64,000 nucleotides of DNA from Sipunculus nudus. Its lineage: Eukaryota; Annelida; Sipuncula; Golfingiida; Sipunculidae. Location: positions 5,060,229 through 5,124,228 of the forward strand of contig CM049314.1 in the NCBI GenBank assembly GCA_026874595.1, read 5' to 3'. Under the pieces are notes generated by a model. It was not told the DNA's origin and made no database searches. It worked only from the letters and a program-made list of their open reading frames with translations. Of the stretch, positions 1-12,297 are shown piece after piece. How positions within the stretch are numbered: position 1 is the first letter of the stretch; each line of letters opens with the position of its first letter. The translations under genes and the position numbers were made by a program.

Positions 1-1307
1 TATAGGTTATGGCACTTTTTAAAAGACTTCTTTTATAATATAGCACACACACACATATACTCATACATGCACATTGTGATTTTGACTTACCATTCGTAAC
101 GGTCGGTGTCTCGTTGTTTGATTCCAACCAGTATCATATTCAGGTTAATGCATATTACCCAAAGTAATTTTCCCCAGACTGCAAGAAAAACGGAAGCACT
201 GCGGTCATAGGGGACCAAGGCGTTTATTATGTACTTATTGCATTACACGATTGAAACGCAGTTATAAGAGAAAAACTTTAAAATACCAGTTTCGTTAGTT
301 TAGGGTCTCAATTTTTATAAATATGCGTGAGCACTAACAGCATTGGTCTAAATTCAACATATTCTTTCAGGATTTCGCATATATAAATAAAACCTACTTG
401 TAAAGTTAAGTATATATCCCTTGAAAACACAAAGGCCACCTTCTTGAAAATATGGCTACAAGAAAAAAAGTTTGTGAATATGACTTTGTTTATTGTGGTA
501 ACCTGCTGTTAATTAGTATTGTGTTTTATAAGTTAAACAGTAAACATCTATTTACCGGATCAAGCATTGCGAAGCTCTTTTAACTACAGTGTAAGAAAAT
601 GCATTTAACCATAGAGTATAATCAGGTCTGAACATAAGTCGATCTTCGTGTGATGAATCTATCAATTTTGGTAATTAAATGTGAAACTGATTAATCCTTT
701 AATGAATAATTTTCATTTGACTAATTCAGTCAGTCTATTGCTTTCCCACTATTCTATTTTTTTCAATAACACTTAATAATTTATCATTGAAATTATAATA
801 CGATTAGACCATTGGACGAAATATGAAACGAAATGCATGGACTTACCCAAAAATTACTAAAATATTCCAGTATGCAGAACGTACAAAGGTGAAGAACCAT
901 TCTCTGAAAAGAAACATAGAACAAATTAAAAAAAAATGATTCGAATACCTTTGATGTCTTATAACAATGATTCCTTTTTAACTCAGAGGGCACGATTTCT
1001 TAGAAATGAACGAATTTAGGAGCTGTAGTATTAACCCACACATTGTCAAAGGTATTTATCAATGACGTATTTTAAGTAAAATGTACCAGTATGGGAAAAA
1101 GACACAGGCATAATCATGTTTATACATGTTAGACAATATTTCTGAAGAAAAAAAAAAGGCTGAGAAAACTGAGTATTTTAACTGCGCTCGTGTCACATTC
1201 TCGATTCACCTACCTTTTCAATAGAATTTTTGTGAATTTTTTATTACTCTGCGTACATATTAAATAACTCTATAGGTAATTCCTGTTAAATGGGTCTTCT
1301 TACGCGT
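1..1307. other. non-coding AT-rich stretch
   Basis: No exon, repeat unit or RNA gene could be supported here. Short open frames occur on both strands but are frequent by chance at this base composition. Confidence 0.5.
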
Positions 1308-1529
1308 CTATGACGGATCTGTTGGCTTGTTCATAAGCATGCTGTAAGTAAACACAACTGTGTTGCAAAACGGAAAAACCATGTAACCTAAGATTGCAAA
1401 TGTATATGAAAGTTGGACGGCCACTAGATACGAAGCTCCCGTTGCAAAACTCAGGTTGGTTTGACATTCCACAAGATGTCCGTGTTGTCCTTGTTGAATA
1501 TGTTTTGATTTCTTTGGCGGCCCATACAT
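1308..1529 (-). CDS. candidate terminal exon, hydrophobic, unrecognised
   Basis: An open frame of about 73 codons ends in TAG and contains two hydrophobic stretches (around SYLVAVQLSYTFAILGYMVF and NTVVFTYSML) that could form membrane segments. No convincing polypyrimidine-AG acceptor was found at its left edge in frame with the neighbouring candidate exon at 1756-1970. It could be the last exon of a membrane protein gene or a chance hydrophobic frame in AT-rich DNA. No family was recognised. Confidence 0.2.
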   Translation of the reverse strand: MYGPPKKSKHIQQGQHGHLVECQTNLSFATGASYLVAVQLSYTFAILGYMVFPFCNTVVFTYSMLMNKPTDPS

Positions 1530-1755
1530 GTTAACACGTGAATATTAACAAAACCGAACAGCCTGTGTGCATTTGGGTCTGCGGTCTGCGCCTTTTTATT
1601 TTAATAAAAAGTTTAAGTGATTATCTGTCGTAAATAAGGAATATAGAATGGGCCCCTGTAAATGTCCCTTGGACGTCGATGAAGCATGTTCTCCCTCTCC
1701 CTTTATTTTATCTTGATTAATCTTGTGATATACAAACATTTTGTATAAGACTCAC

Positions 1756-1970
1756 CATGGACAGCCTTTTGTGCATGCGGTATAACCAGATGACAAAGAC
1801 AACAAATACACTGGAAACAATAAAATAAGATTTAACTTGTATGCTTATAAGGTTGTACAAATAATCAACCTTTACAAACGTATATATATACTGCTGTGTG
1901 CCATTGTATGAGGATATGCCTATGTTGTACCTTTGATTTATATACCAGGAAAGTTCTGTATTCTCCAGCC
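1756..1970 (-). CDS. candidate internal exon with one membrane segment
   Basis: This stretch is open in one frame. It is preceded by an acceptor-like ...ATTGTTAG and followed by a good donor (ATG|GTGAGT). Length is 215 nt, entering with two bases of a split codon and leaving in phase 0. The peptide has an extracellular-looking part (NGT sequon near the middle) followed by a strong transmembrane segment, SYFIVSSVFVVFVIWLY, and a basic flank RMHKRL, which suggests a single-pass or multi-pass membrane protein with a cytoplasmic C-side. Phase does not match the hydrophobic candidate exon at 2205-2257, so any joint gene model is incomplete. No family recognised. Confidence 0.3.
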
Positions 1971-2204
1971 CTAACAATGATAACATAAAAGCACCATCAA
2001 ATTTCAGTAAGAAAATCTAAGTATCCAGAAATAACGTAAAACACATATGTAGCTAACTGACAGAAATGGGGGAATCACAGGCGTTATTTTAATTTTATAT
2101 CTATAGAACAGAACACTTTGTGTTTATATCATTTTATAACGAAAGGGTTCTTTATAAACAAATTTTTCATGGGATAGATTTTTTTTTTATTTTCATATAC
2201 TTAC

Positions 2205-2257
2205 ACTAAAATAAAACATATCGCAGATATTGTTACTCTGACAGCGACGACGACATC
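2205..2257 (-). CDS. candidate small exon encoding a hydrophobic helix
   Basis: A 53-nt open piece lies between an acceptor (CTTTCAG) and a donor (AGT|GTAAGT). It encodes DVVVAVRVTISAICFILV, which would suit a membrane helix. Its exit phase does not fit the next candidate exon at 1756-1970, so either an exon is missing or one of the two is wrong. Confidence 0.2.
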
Positions 2258-2616
2258 CTGAAAGACAAAGTTATCATTATATGCTTACATTTAACCACAA
2301 ACCTCATAAGAAAGCAGTGGCGAATCAAAAGGGGAGCCCTCCCCCATCCCCCCACTCACCACCCCGATCAGCTGACACAGCTCTCATTCTAACTATTCCT
2401 TTTATGATTTGTCCCTAAATAATTTTCATTTTACATATTTCTTTTTTATAGACTAGCAATTATATTATTGAGTTATCCACCGTTTATTCCTTTCAATTTA
2501 TTAGTTCAGGATAATAATGATCAGCTTTGTGATTGACTATATTATAATAGGATCCAAATATTTCCTTAACGAGTCTTCAAGTTATACACTGTCTTTTGGA
2601 GTCGACCATTGAAGAA

Positions 2617-2695
2617 AATCACGGCTCCTCGGCTGATATTCGAACTCGATCTGTGCTCTGCTGGGTCCGATGCGCTGTCTAGACCACAGATGCCG
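2617..2695 (-). repeat. tRNA-like SINE head
   Basis: Read on the minus strand, the sequence has an A-box-like TGGTCTAGACAGCG followed about 35 bases later by a B-box-like GAGTTCGAATATC. This is the internal Pol III promoter layout of tRNA-derived SINEs. It does not fold as a complete tRNA with an acceptor stem, so a SINE remnant is preferred over a tRNA gene. The body and tail of the element were not delimited. Confidence 0.45.
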
Positions 2696-2699
2696 GTAA

Positions 2700-3824
2700 A
2701 AGTTTGACATACGACTTGATCATTTGAATAACTTTTTTCCATGAGAATTACTTTTTACAAGATGTGATATGAACATAGATGCGGTTTTTTTTTACTTTCT
2801 TGTTAATATCCTAAGTTTGGAGGTTTATAAATATTAAAGCGGTCACACATTAATAAACCCATCAACCCAGCAGAAAATCCTTATATATATATTTTTTTTT
2901 GTGAAAGGTGCCTCAAAATGTCCTCTTTACATTGCATATTTAACAAAAAAATCCCAATATCGCAGGGGTCACCCCCTCTCATTCCCTCCCCATGAACCTA
3001 TGATTGACTTTAATGAAAACAGGGTGAAAATGTATCAAATATATGTAACATAACCCAATTGAGGAATAAAATCAGTTGCTGCACTGAATAATAAGCTTCC
3101 CCTTCAGTGTTAAGATGAAAACGGAGTGAGTAACCGTGGGGAGTAAATCTGGTCCACACAGTAACATCCCCTAACACGACCACCCGTGAGACAAGTCAAA
3201 GTGTCGTGACTGAGGAGTTTTCGTGCTAGCAGTAATGAGATTCAGCCCAAATATGTACAAAATAGGCCCGACATGCGCCGAATGAATAATTAATGTGAGA
3301 GAGCAGTTTTATAAGGGGGTGGTTTTGAGAAGTACAGACGATTCCATAAAGCAATATTTATCTCAGTTCAGAACGTGTTACAAATCATATCAGTTTTACC
3401 AAGGATTATTCATTTGAAGTATCTTTTTTTCACTGAATCTCTGCAAACCGTATTTTCCTGTGTTTAGTAATAATATAATAAAGGCTATCAAAATGTTTCA
3501 TAAACCTAGGGCGTATATATGATTTGAGAAAACTAAAAGGGAACCCAGCCCAGAGAGGTTGGGTAAAGCAAGGGGTTCCCCCTCACATAGATGCTTTTCC
3601 AAAAATGTAAGCGACAGTGGCGCAATTGGAGGTAGTTGCACATGACTAACTCCATCTTTGTTCATCGGTAAGAAACTTACTTTTTTTTCAATTTGTCAGT
3701 TCTGTTATTTCGAAGGGCTGGGGGGGGGGGCAACTCCCATAAATACATCCCTTAAACCCTTTACCGAGGCTGAACTGAAAACAAGACCTTAAATACATTC
3801 ATGGCAAGTCAACGGCTTACTCAC
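2700..3824. other. non-coding stretch
   Basis: Contains a poly-G run near 3720-3730 and scattered short frames. A 54-codon minus-strand frame near 3000-3180 looks mildly protein-like but lacks clear splice signals. Nothing else supported. Confidence 0.4.
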
Positions 3825-4007
3825 AGGGCGCACTCCACCACTGCCCTGCATAAGGTCTGGTTGTGTGCATAATTTGTTTGGCACGCTGGTATGTGTAAGC
3901 AGGGGAATTCCCTTCTGGGAGTAATGCATTGAAATAGGTCGCCCTGATCTCTGTACATAGCGAGTGCAAACACTAGAGTTCACAGGTGCTTCGCCATGGC
4001 CAGGTTG
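3825..4007 (-). CDS. candidate exon 2 of an unrecognised gene
   Basis: A 183-nt (61-codon) open piece begins after an acceptor (CTATTTTTAG) and ends at a strong donor (CCT|GTGAGTAAG). Both ends are in phase 0, matching the phase-0 donor of the candidate first exon at 4189-4284. The peptide is hydrophilic with four Cys and no recognised domain. The phase and splice agreement are the only support; the peptide itself could still be chance. Confidence 0.3.
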
Positions 4008-4188
4008 CTAAAAATAGATTTTGGAAGGTGTGAAATATATACCTGCTGATAAGACAAGCTTTATTTCTGCACAGCGTAAACACAATGTGTAATTCAACAT
4101 TAATACGTTTATATGTTTAAGTTAATTATTATTCCTATAGTATATTATGACTTGGTATGAGACCCGGGTGAGTTAGTTTAATGCTTAC

Positions 4189-4284
4189 ACAGTAGACGGG
4201 GTTGTCAGGAAACGCTGTGCACCACGCCTTCCTGGCAGCTTCTGATTGGTTGTTGTTCCAGGAGTCCGATGTTGTCGTGGCCAT
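4189..4284 (-). CDS. candidate first exon of an unrecognised gene
   Basis: An ATG at 4284-4282 (context AATATGG) opens a 32-codon frame starting MATTTSDSWNNNQSEAARKA and ending ..DNPVYC at a donor (TGT|GTAAGC) in phase 0. The next candidate exon at 3825-4007 also starts in phase 0. There is no signal peptide. The product is not recognised. Longer open frames overlap on both strands and are probably shadows. Confidence 0.3.
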
Positions 4285-4928
4285 ATTGACACTGACGAAT
4301 AATACTCTCCTGATATATATCAGCGATTACCGTTATCTTCCATACGCAAAGCCCTCGTGTTTTTCCCTCGTACTGTTCAATACTTGCCAGAGAGTGCAAG
4401 GGTGTGTACGCTTTCACTTTGCTGCAGCGGGAATTACCGCTTGCACAATCTTCATATGTCAGCGAGCTCCAGGTCTGCACAGGCCTCTGTTTGAAGTACC
4501 TAACCTTTTTATGAGTATAAATGCTGATAAAACACAAGCGAAGGATCACGCTCATTAGGTGATATAAATGTATAGGGGGGGGGGGGGAGCGACAACGAGG
4601 GAGAAAGACTATGTATTTTAATACATATATATTGATATATAGAAAACCGATAATTTAAATTTACATGATTTACATCATATTGCCTAATGTATACTGGGCC
4701 CGGAAACCTGTTGAAAATCCGCTTATTGAGCTGAATGGGTCAGAACAGTTGAAACAAAATATATTAAAGGGTAATATGAAGATATAGCGATATACTTATA
4801 AATTAATATTTATTATTCTATGTCATATTACCTTTTTATATATATTCTGTAGTATTGTAAGAAAGAAAGAGAATCATTTACAACATAGTATACCCAAATG
4901 TGCAGTCTTTCGATTGATTATTTTGCAG

Positions 4929-5154
4929 CAATGTTGAGCAGTACAGCAAAGCTTTCCATAATTCCTTTGAGCTAGAGGGAAAGAAGGCGCTGCCCGGATG
5001 CGTATATGGGTGTTCTTTTTTCCGTTTCATCGAAAGTTTTGATGAGTTTGGTTCTGAGAAGTTTGCTTTAGTAAGCCTGCGGAAAGACAATCTACCTGGT
5101 AGTCTCAAACTACACTGCACGGGATGTAGCCTGAACCCTGTATTGTTCAGATAA
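4929..5154 (+). CDS. candidate terminal exon, Cys-containing, unrecognised
   Basis: After a good acceptor (GATTGATTATTTTGCAG) a frame stays open for 74 codons and ends in TAA at 5152-5154. It enters with one base of a split codon. The peptide is protein-like, with four Cys in two CxxxC/CxxC-style pairs (GCVYGC and HCTGC) and an acidic-aromatic middle (FRFIESFDEFGSEKF). No family was recognised and no upstream partner exon was identified. A frame on the opposite strand overlaps it. Confidence 0.3.
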
Positions 5155-5829
5155 TCACCACTGTCAAGGTCAGACTGGGTCGGACCTTGCCCAGAATTCT
5201 TTCAGCATGGACACATATGACTAGACACACACACATACATTGATACCAAACGTCTTGGAGAATATAACAATAAATTTATTAACTATATACAAGAAGGGTA
5301 TATATAAATGCTGAGTGGCATATAGTCCTAGTTTAGCTAGAATGTTCATAATTGTCCAAAAAGTCCGGACATCAGCAGAGACATTCCTAAAATCTGTCAC
5401 CAAGTTTTGGAGGATTTGCGCTCTAGTGGTAGCTCTCTATGGGGCACATGTACCAAGACTCATGCCTATAAAACAATGAAATGCGTTCTTTTACTAGAAT
5501 GAAGAGAAACAATGAAATACAGCCCTAGAGTAGGAGACATGTTATGCCTTTTTATTAGGATTGACAAAAAAATGTACTTATGTACAACATATCTAAGAGA
5601 TTAATAGAAAAATACTTAGTGGATTCCCCTTGGATTATGGGCTCAACAATCATAATAACCTGTAGTTTTGTTTTACACAAGTTATACTTAAACTTCACAA
5701 ATTTTACTCTGCAGACCACAATAAATGCTCTCTACTGGTGTGGTGTAAGAACTTATTAGTGGAGACTCACCATGTGTATCCTGCCAGTTCTGCCATACCA
5801 TCAGGAGCAACAATATAGTTGTACCCACG
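5155..5829. other. non-coding stretch
   Basis: No supported feature. The right end abuts a possible solo LTR. Confidence 0.4.
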
Positions 5830-6373
5830 TGTTCACACACACAGCACCAAACCATCCTGGGCTGTACTGGGAAGAAGGGTTGTCTCAGGGAAATAACAAA
5901 TATTTAAGAGTTCACTAGGTACCTCTATATTCACCTAGTTTCAGTGTTCTCAGAGTTGGCTTATCATCAGTTTTAGAGAGACCTTCTGTCTTTCAGGCTT
6001 TTAGTCATTGTCCAGCTCAGTATCACAGGTCTCTCTCCTCTGGGGATCTCTGGCCAACTGAATTTTCCCTGGTCAAGGTTTGCCTCCACAAACTTCCTAC
6101 CCAATAACCAGTATTGACAGCTAATTGTGGTCTTTTAAAAGTTACTGTAACAACTCAGGCTTATTCACAAAGCTTTACAATAGGGACCAGAACAGAACAC
6201 TCACTAAATGAAGGTTCTTCCTGAATGAATTCCAAAGGGGAATTCCCCGCATATTGCTTAAGGAAACAAAAACACGGAGTTGGGGGTCTGAAAGGCCGTT
6301 TGACATCACGCATGCCACACTGTCTCAAAACAAAACCTGAAAAGGTGTACAGTCACTAGGCACTTTGTGACAA
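5830..6373. mobile_element. possible solo LTR
   Basis: A 544-bp block begins TGTTCAC and ends GTGACAA and is flanked on both sides by the pentamer CCACG (5825-5829 and 6374-6378), which could be a 5-bp target-site duplication. Its base composition is higher in GC than its surroundings and has no coding frame. The terminal dinucleotides are not the usual TG...CA, and a 5-bp match can arise by chance, so the call is tentative. Confidence 0.25.
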
Positions 6374-6455
6374 CCACGTTTTCAGCTTATTTAGCTACAA
6401 TGATATATTAATTCTGTAATACATCCTTACAACTTGGTATGTTAATTAAATAAAA

Positions 6456-6497
6456 CACGTGAAGGATACCTCAATACCACGTGAAGGATACCTCAAT
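6456..6497. repeat. short direct duplication
   Basis: Two adjacent near-identical copies of about 21 bp, core CACGTGAAGGATACCTCAAT. Confidence 0.7.
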
Positions 6498-6499
6498 GA

Positions 6500-8754
6500 A
6501 GCAAGCACAGTGAATCCTGTGTAATTAATCCACCAATATGACAAGCCAAAGGCGGTCTCAATTATAGGTGTTCGTATTAGACAGGTCTTCGGTTCACTCT
6601 AAGGTGGTTGTCATAGGCAGGTGGTCTTATTAGACAGGTAATCTTTCAGACAGGTTCCTTTTTTTAATTTATGAAAATAAGCGACATGCATTTGGTTTTA
6701 CGTGTATATATATACCCCTTGCAGGCTTAATCAAACACAATAGGACATGGGGTAATAATTATTAAATGGTTTCATATAACACCACGTGATATAAATGTAA
6801 CCTTTATTTACCCGGAATATTTAATCTGAAGCAGCGTCAGTGTGAAAACGCTTAACGATATTTAAAATAAACAATAGATATACCGAACTGACCAACATGT
6901 TTGCCGATATCGAAGATTTCCGGCAAGCAAAAATAACACATTTAGAATGTGAGATCGAAATACCGATGCTGAATACATTTCCAATAGTGTGAATATTTTT
7001 ATGGACTAGTAACTACACTACACAGGTACCTGGCGGAGGTGGGTCAACGATTGTTTTAAAGGAAGGGTTTCGGTGAACAAGGAGGATGTTTGTGGGCGGT
7101 TGCTACTACATTTATACTTCTGTTCCTATATTGTGTTAATGACATAGGCGATCCAGTTTGCCTTTTGTCCCCCTTATCCTCTCCCTCCATTTGATTTTCC
7201 ATGCACTGCTTTGAATTTTAAGGTTTGTAAATGAGTTACTTCCTGCGCGAACTTAATCAAATGAGCGAACGCACCTGCATTATTTGCGAATGGAAATCTT
7301 CAGTCATCCTCGTATTCATACGATCATTGGTCTGCTTGTTAGAGATTATGGGTAAAGAATTCATTTCCAAGCAAAGCATGTACATGTGCTTCTACGTATA
7401 TGCATATAACGTAGACATTAATGTGACGAATATTGGAAACATGTCAGATCAGAGTTGTATCAGAACTTATTAATACCAATCTATGTTTTGGTAATAAGGG
7501 CTTGATGATAAAAGTCACATTGCGTAATTTGGCACATGTCTACTGTTAAAATTAAATCCTCATTTTGAAGTAAGACAGCTGAGACAAATAATCCCGGCTG
7601 TCTTACATCCCCTGAGAATGGTAGAATATTTCAATCATATGTTTATACTTGTGTTTAAATATTAAAAAAAAAATAGCCGAGCTATCAAGTCCACCAATAC
7701 ATATGTTTGTGTGTGTGTTTATTCTCTTTTTCATCAGATATAGCCTGCATTTGCCATTCCTAAAAAGACGGCAGGAACGGAAGGGACCAATAAAAAATAA
7801 TCAAATAATAGATAAAAATAATTTAATATAATAACAGTCTATAAAAAATATTAATTGTATTTTTTGTAACATTAGCTCTTTCTGTTGAAAATCACTGATA
7901 TCTTGTGTGGAACGATGGTTGTAGACACTTTAAATTGAAAACGTGCGATGCATAATGTCGATATCGTACGACCATGCATGTGCGACAAAAGACGGAAAAG
8001 GCGGAAATGGCAATCAATATACACATGGAAGTGTCACTTAGTGACAGGAAGTATCGGAGACAATATCAATTCCACCCAAAAACACTTTCTTGTATTCCAT
8101 TTCCTTCTTAACACCACTTTGTTGTATGATACATTTTTCTCCAGGGCCACATGGTGTTATGTTACCAGACAGGAAGGTAAATACGGAAACCTTATTGATA
8201 ACCAATTAATTGTCATCAGGATGGGACACGGGATCGAATTACACATTTGTCTTAGAATAGGTTCCATTCCATTAACCTTTACACAGTCTTGGAGAATTCT
8301 CCGTCGGGTATACGGATTTGGAAACAGATATTTGTATAGTAACCATAAAGTAATTAATCTTATGTATATATGTAAATGATTAAACCTTATTATTGACTTA
8401 TGAAATTTCTATGTAAATTATCTCGATTTCTTTTTAAGTAGAACAACCTGTAAAATATTGATAAAATAAAATTAAAAAAAATGTTTAAAATATAATTCTT
8501 ATTATAGCAAGTTACCCATGGGTCATGGCATGCACATAAGAATCACACCCGGTGACTCTGTGGCTTTCGTTTTAACTCAGAACTGGAGATTGTTAGGGAA
8601 TATGAAAAAAATATGATGATAGACCCTTTCTTCGAAAACTTGCATCCCTGGTTACAGTTTCGGCTGTGTTCTTGTCATGTTGATCAGCACTGCGGGGTTT
8701 TCTCTAATGAAACGATATTTACTCCGACATGAGCCCCATCTTAGAGACAATAAA
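6500..8754. other. non-coding stretch
   Basis: Contains repeated TTAGACAGGT motifs near 6578-6650. A 143-codon plus-strand frame (7948-8379) is open but has no recognisable domain and low-complexity AT-driven composition; it is not called as a gene. Confidence 0.4.
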
Positions 8755-8972
8755 TAGGGGCGGATCCAGGATTTAGGAGAAGGGTGGGTCCAAGGTTTGA
8801 GTATATATATACTTATGAAAACCCTTTAAAAAAGGTCCACAGGTCCAAAAAAGGGGGGGGGGGGGTGCAGGCCGTAAAAATTAGTCGAAAACCCTTAAAA
8901 AAGGTTGCCGCGGCTGGAAAAGAGGGGCGGGGGGTCTGGACCCCCAGGACTCGCCCCCTGGATCCGCTCCTG
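8755..8972. mobile_element. short non-autonomous DNA transposon (MITE-like)
   Basis: The ends form imperfect terminal inverted repeats: TAGGGGCGGATCCAGG at the left and CCTGGATCCGCTCCTG at the right, 14 of 16 positions pairing. The 218-bp interior has two copies of an AAAACCCTT(T)AAAAAAGGT motif and a poly-G run, with no transposase. The CAGGGGCGGATCCAGG-type terminus resembles hAT-like elements; this family assignment is from memory. Flanking 8-mers are both A-rich but not identical, so the target-site duplication is unclear. Confidence 0.6.
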
Positions 8973-9270
8973 ATAAAGAATGTTATCCTTTTTTTAATCT
9001 TAGTTTCAGTAGTAGCCGTTAGATGTCGCTTCTGTTTTTTTAAAGGGTCTATTTCATTGCATGATGTAACACTGAAAGAAGTATATATATATATATAGTG
9101 AAGGAAGTTTATTTATTGTTCCGAGACGGTTATAGTGCTATGGGCACATATATAAATATAGGCGATGTAAATTTTATTATTTTATATTTAGTGCAATGCA
9201 TCTGCCCTACCCGGCCTTAGATAGAGAAAACTGGTATATATTCACAACTGGTCGGCGAAACAGCAAGTGT

Positions 9271-9540
9271 GGCTTCCCCTGTGGCGCATTGATAGAACAC
9301 AGGACTCATAGCCGGGAGGTCGTGACTTCAAATCTCAGACGGAAATCTCAAACCTCAACCCATGGCAGGGCAAGGGCTGTACGGGCTCAATGGGAAGGCA
9401 GTACCCCGTGAGTGCGTCTTTGGGAGATACCTCGGATTTATGACCCAGCAATGTGGTGGATTTAACACACACAGGACCTACAACTGTACAAGTACGGTTG
9501 TTACCGGGCCTTGGTAAAATCAGAATATAAAATAAATTAA
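9271..9540 (+). mobile_element. tRNA-headed SINE-like element
   Basis: The first 75 bases resemble a tRNA: an A-box-like TGGCGCATTGATAG, an anticodon-arm-like GGACTCATAGCC with CAT in the loop, and a B-box-like GACTTCAAATCTC. A body of about 190 bp and an A-rich tail (AATATAAAATAAATTAAAGG) follow, as expected of a SINE. The acceptor stem does not pair, so it is not a functional tRNA gene. Confidence 0.5.
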
Positions 9541-11658
9541 AGGAAAAAGAACCCTGCAGATTGAATACTTTGGAATTAGAGAAGTTAGCATGAATACAAT
9601 GGAGGCAGTTACGTCCACCAGAAAATATTTAGAATGTGTCATTTAATTGATAAAATTACACGCATGTGTAGAGAAATTTGAAGTGAAATGAAGGTTAATT
9701 ACGATAAGTTCCCGAAGACCACAACTATAAGTTACACTCTTGAAGACACAAGTGACCATAAATTTTGTACAACGATAGGTGCGTGTGAAAGTGGCACATT
9801 CGATTGGTAACTGCTGATTTCATTGGAATTTGGCGTGGTAAGTTGCAAGCTAATCATGTAGTATCTAGTGAAAAGGTGGAACATTTGACCATTAATTTAA
9901 AAAAGTGGAAATAATAAATGTTACTAAAATCCTAACTTCCCATGGTTACAAGAATCTTTTTCTATGACATATTGTATTCACATCTATAAACATTCGGATC
10001 TGAATAATATTATTTTGTAATACATTTATAAATTTCTATATTTCTTGTGAAATAAAGTATGTAATAATGAATAAATTGCATATTACTATGTGTTTTACTC
10101 TGTTGATGACTCAAATCCTGTGTTTGTATTTCCAGTTTTACTTGAAGAAGTTTTTCCTGTGACACGGATTAGTCACTAAGGTAACATGTTAGTAAAAATG
10201 ATTGTCGCCGGTTGTACTGTCTGCCGTAAAGAAAATCGATACATTATGTTAAATAGAAGTATTTTATTCACCAAGAAAATGTTAATCTTCACTGCCTCTA
10301 TATAGCATTATAGTAATGATAGATACGTTATTTAATTTCAATTCTATTCTGCCGATTTCAGTTTAAAAATGAAGAGTTTCCGATAATAGAAATAAATATT
10401 AACCATAGCCAAATGCTCCCAAATGGTAAAACTGTGACATCTTTATATACAACATCCATGGACAAAAATGTAGAGCATAAACCTCCCCCGGATTTAATAT
10501 AAATTAACCTACCCCTTATGAAAATCAGTGTAAGAATGATACTTTAGTATATTAAATAATTTACGGCGTAAACAGATGTCAAGGGTTATTTGAAGAAACT
10601 GTTGTATCTGGTCAAGGAAACGTGACGTGTTTATTGGTTTTACTGTTAAATACCTTCATTCATCTTGAAGGTGATGTGGTATAAATAATGATATATAGTG
10701 GATGATTTTCATCAAATAAGTCACCGTTTCTAAAACTTATTATCTACTCTTATGAGGTCTGGTGGAAAGAAAAGTAACTTGTATTTTGATACAAGGCGGA
10801 TGATTCTGTAGGCAGCAAAAGTATATTGGTATGTATCTCGGATACACAGCATACCAGGAAATACTAGGGAATGTACTCTTTAGACAAAATTACATCCTTA
10901 TTTCCCAAAGTTGTAATTACAACAGGCATAACATTTATAAATTTAAATTAATTGATGAGAAAACTCTCGGCTTTTTGTTCTATTTCTTGCTTGGAGCAGT
11001 TCCTAAATGATGCCCATATGTTCTGTTGTTGAGTGATGTTTGCTGGAAGAATAATGCAGCTGGTTTTCATGTGGGCTTTCCCTCCTAACCGCTTACAATG
11101 ATCCTCATCCTAAAAATGCTTTTCGACTATAAGCTCCGTATACCCATGATTATAATTGAGTTCATTTCATTATTATATGATTGATACAGTAAATTATTAA
11201 ATACAATGAAGTCGAGGTTCGAAATAATGTGATCAAGAGATTTTGAGGTGAAGACCAAGGATGGTGAAAGTACAAACTTGAATAGAGGCAAAAGTTTACA
11301 GCAGCAATACATAAGGCAAGAAGTTGTCATAAAGAATCATATGGATCATGAGGGTCAATCCTCCATCTTGTGTGCATTAATGGGAGCTTTAAAAGTGATA
11401 GAAAGTGTCACCAGAGAACTGTGACTTAGTAGTATCGCATGTTGAAGTAGGGAGTATAACCAGATGATTGTTTAGATAATTTATTTTACATTTATATGGA
11501 GTATCATATTTAGATATTAGCGTGAGAACTTGGCTACAGAGCACATGTGTCTCGTCGGATATTAATTTCAATACAGTTTCTTTACTTTGGGGCCGTCTCT
11601 GTTTGGCTGTCTCTTTAGTAACGATTGTTTGCTGGAGACTTCATGGATAAGCACCTTT
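9541..11658. other. non-coding stretch
   Basis: AT-rich with no supported exon, repeat or RNA gene. Confidence 0.4.
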
Positions 11659-12297
11659 TTAGTTTGTTTTTAAGGGTTCAGTCTCAGGAGGCGTGTCTAT
11701 ATCAAAATCCATGCAAGAAATGGCAGTCGGCATAATAGGAAGTGGTGCTTGACCAAAAGACGGCCGATCTTGTGACGTCAGCAAGCATATATAAGACGTG
11801 ATTAAAAAGAAATTCCCTACAATTGCCCTATCAGCGCGCCATCCTGACGATGTCTGCAGGCTAGGGTGTAAATCTGTGTGCATCAGAGCCACGGTGATTA
11901 CTCTGTAACGCATCTCAGAGCGAGTATCACATTTTGCCAACGAAATGGTAATCTAGCGATTTATACCTTTTGTGAGCGTTTTCAGGAACAGACCGAGGTC
12001 ATTATGTAAACGCGTAACTGTAGAGGTTCTGGATATGGCTGTGTGGAAGCATATTCGGTTACCTAGAGCTGGATGATTCCAGGAGACACAAGCTGTAAAA
12101 GTCATTGATACTAAGTCCAGATAGAAGAGTCTGTGCATGTTATTTGAATTGTGTCTCGAGAGGCAAACCAGTAAACCATAGAGGAACTCTTGTGGGTCGG
12201 AGCTTTGTGTATCTATAAGTGGACTGATTGTACTATGTACACAATATTTCGATGTCACATATGCGCGATGTTCATGTGATCCGGAGAGGTGTAACAA
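11659..12297 (-). other. two adjacent open frames, unrecognised
   Basis: Two minus-strand frames, 114 codons (11953-12297) and 93 codons (11659-11940), lie end to end. Neither carries a domain or motif that was recognised, and no splice partner was found. They are listed because adjacent frames of this length are less common here than single ones, but chance is a reasonable explanation. Confidence 0.15.

Noticed and set aside
4202-4558. Overlapping 118- and 116-codon frames on opposite strands
   Set aside because: They shadow each other; only the short minus-strand first-exon reading has a proper ATG and donor.
7948-8379. 143-codon plus-strand open frame
   Set aside because: No domain, no splice or start context, and composition expected from AT-rich DNA; frames of this size occur by chance in 64 kb on six frames.
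9271-9345. A functional tRNA-Met gene
   Set aside because: The acceptor stem does not pair and a SINE-like body and A-rich tail follow.
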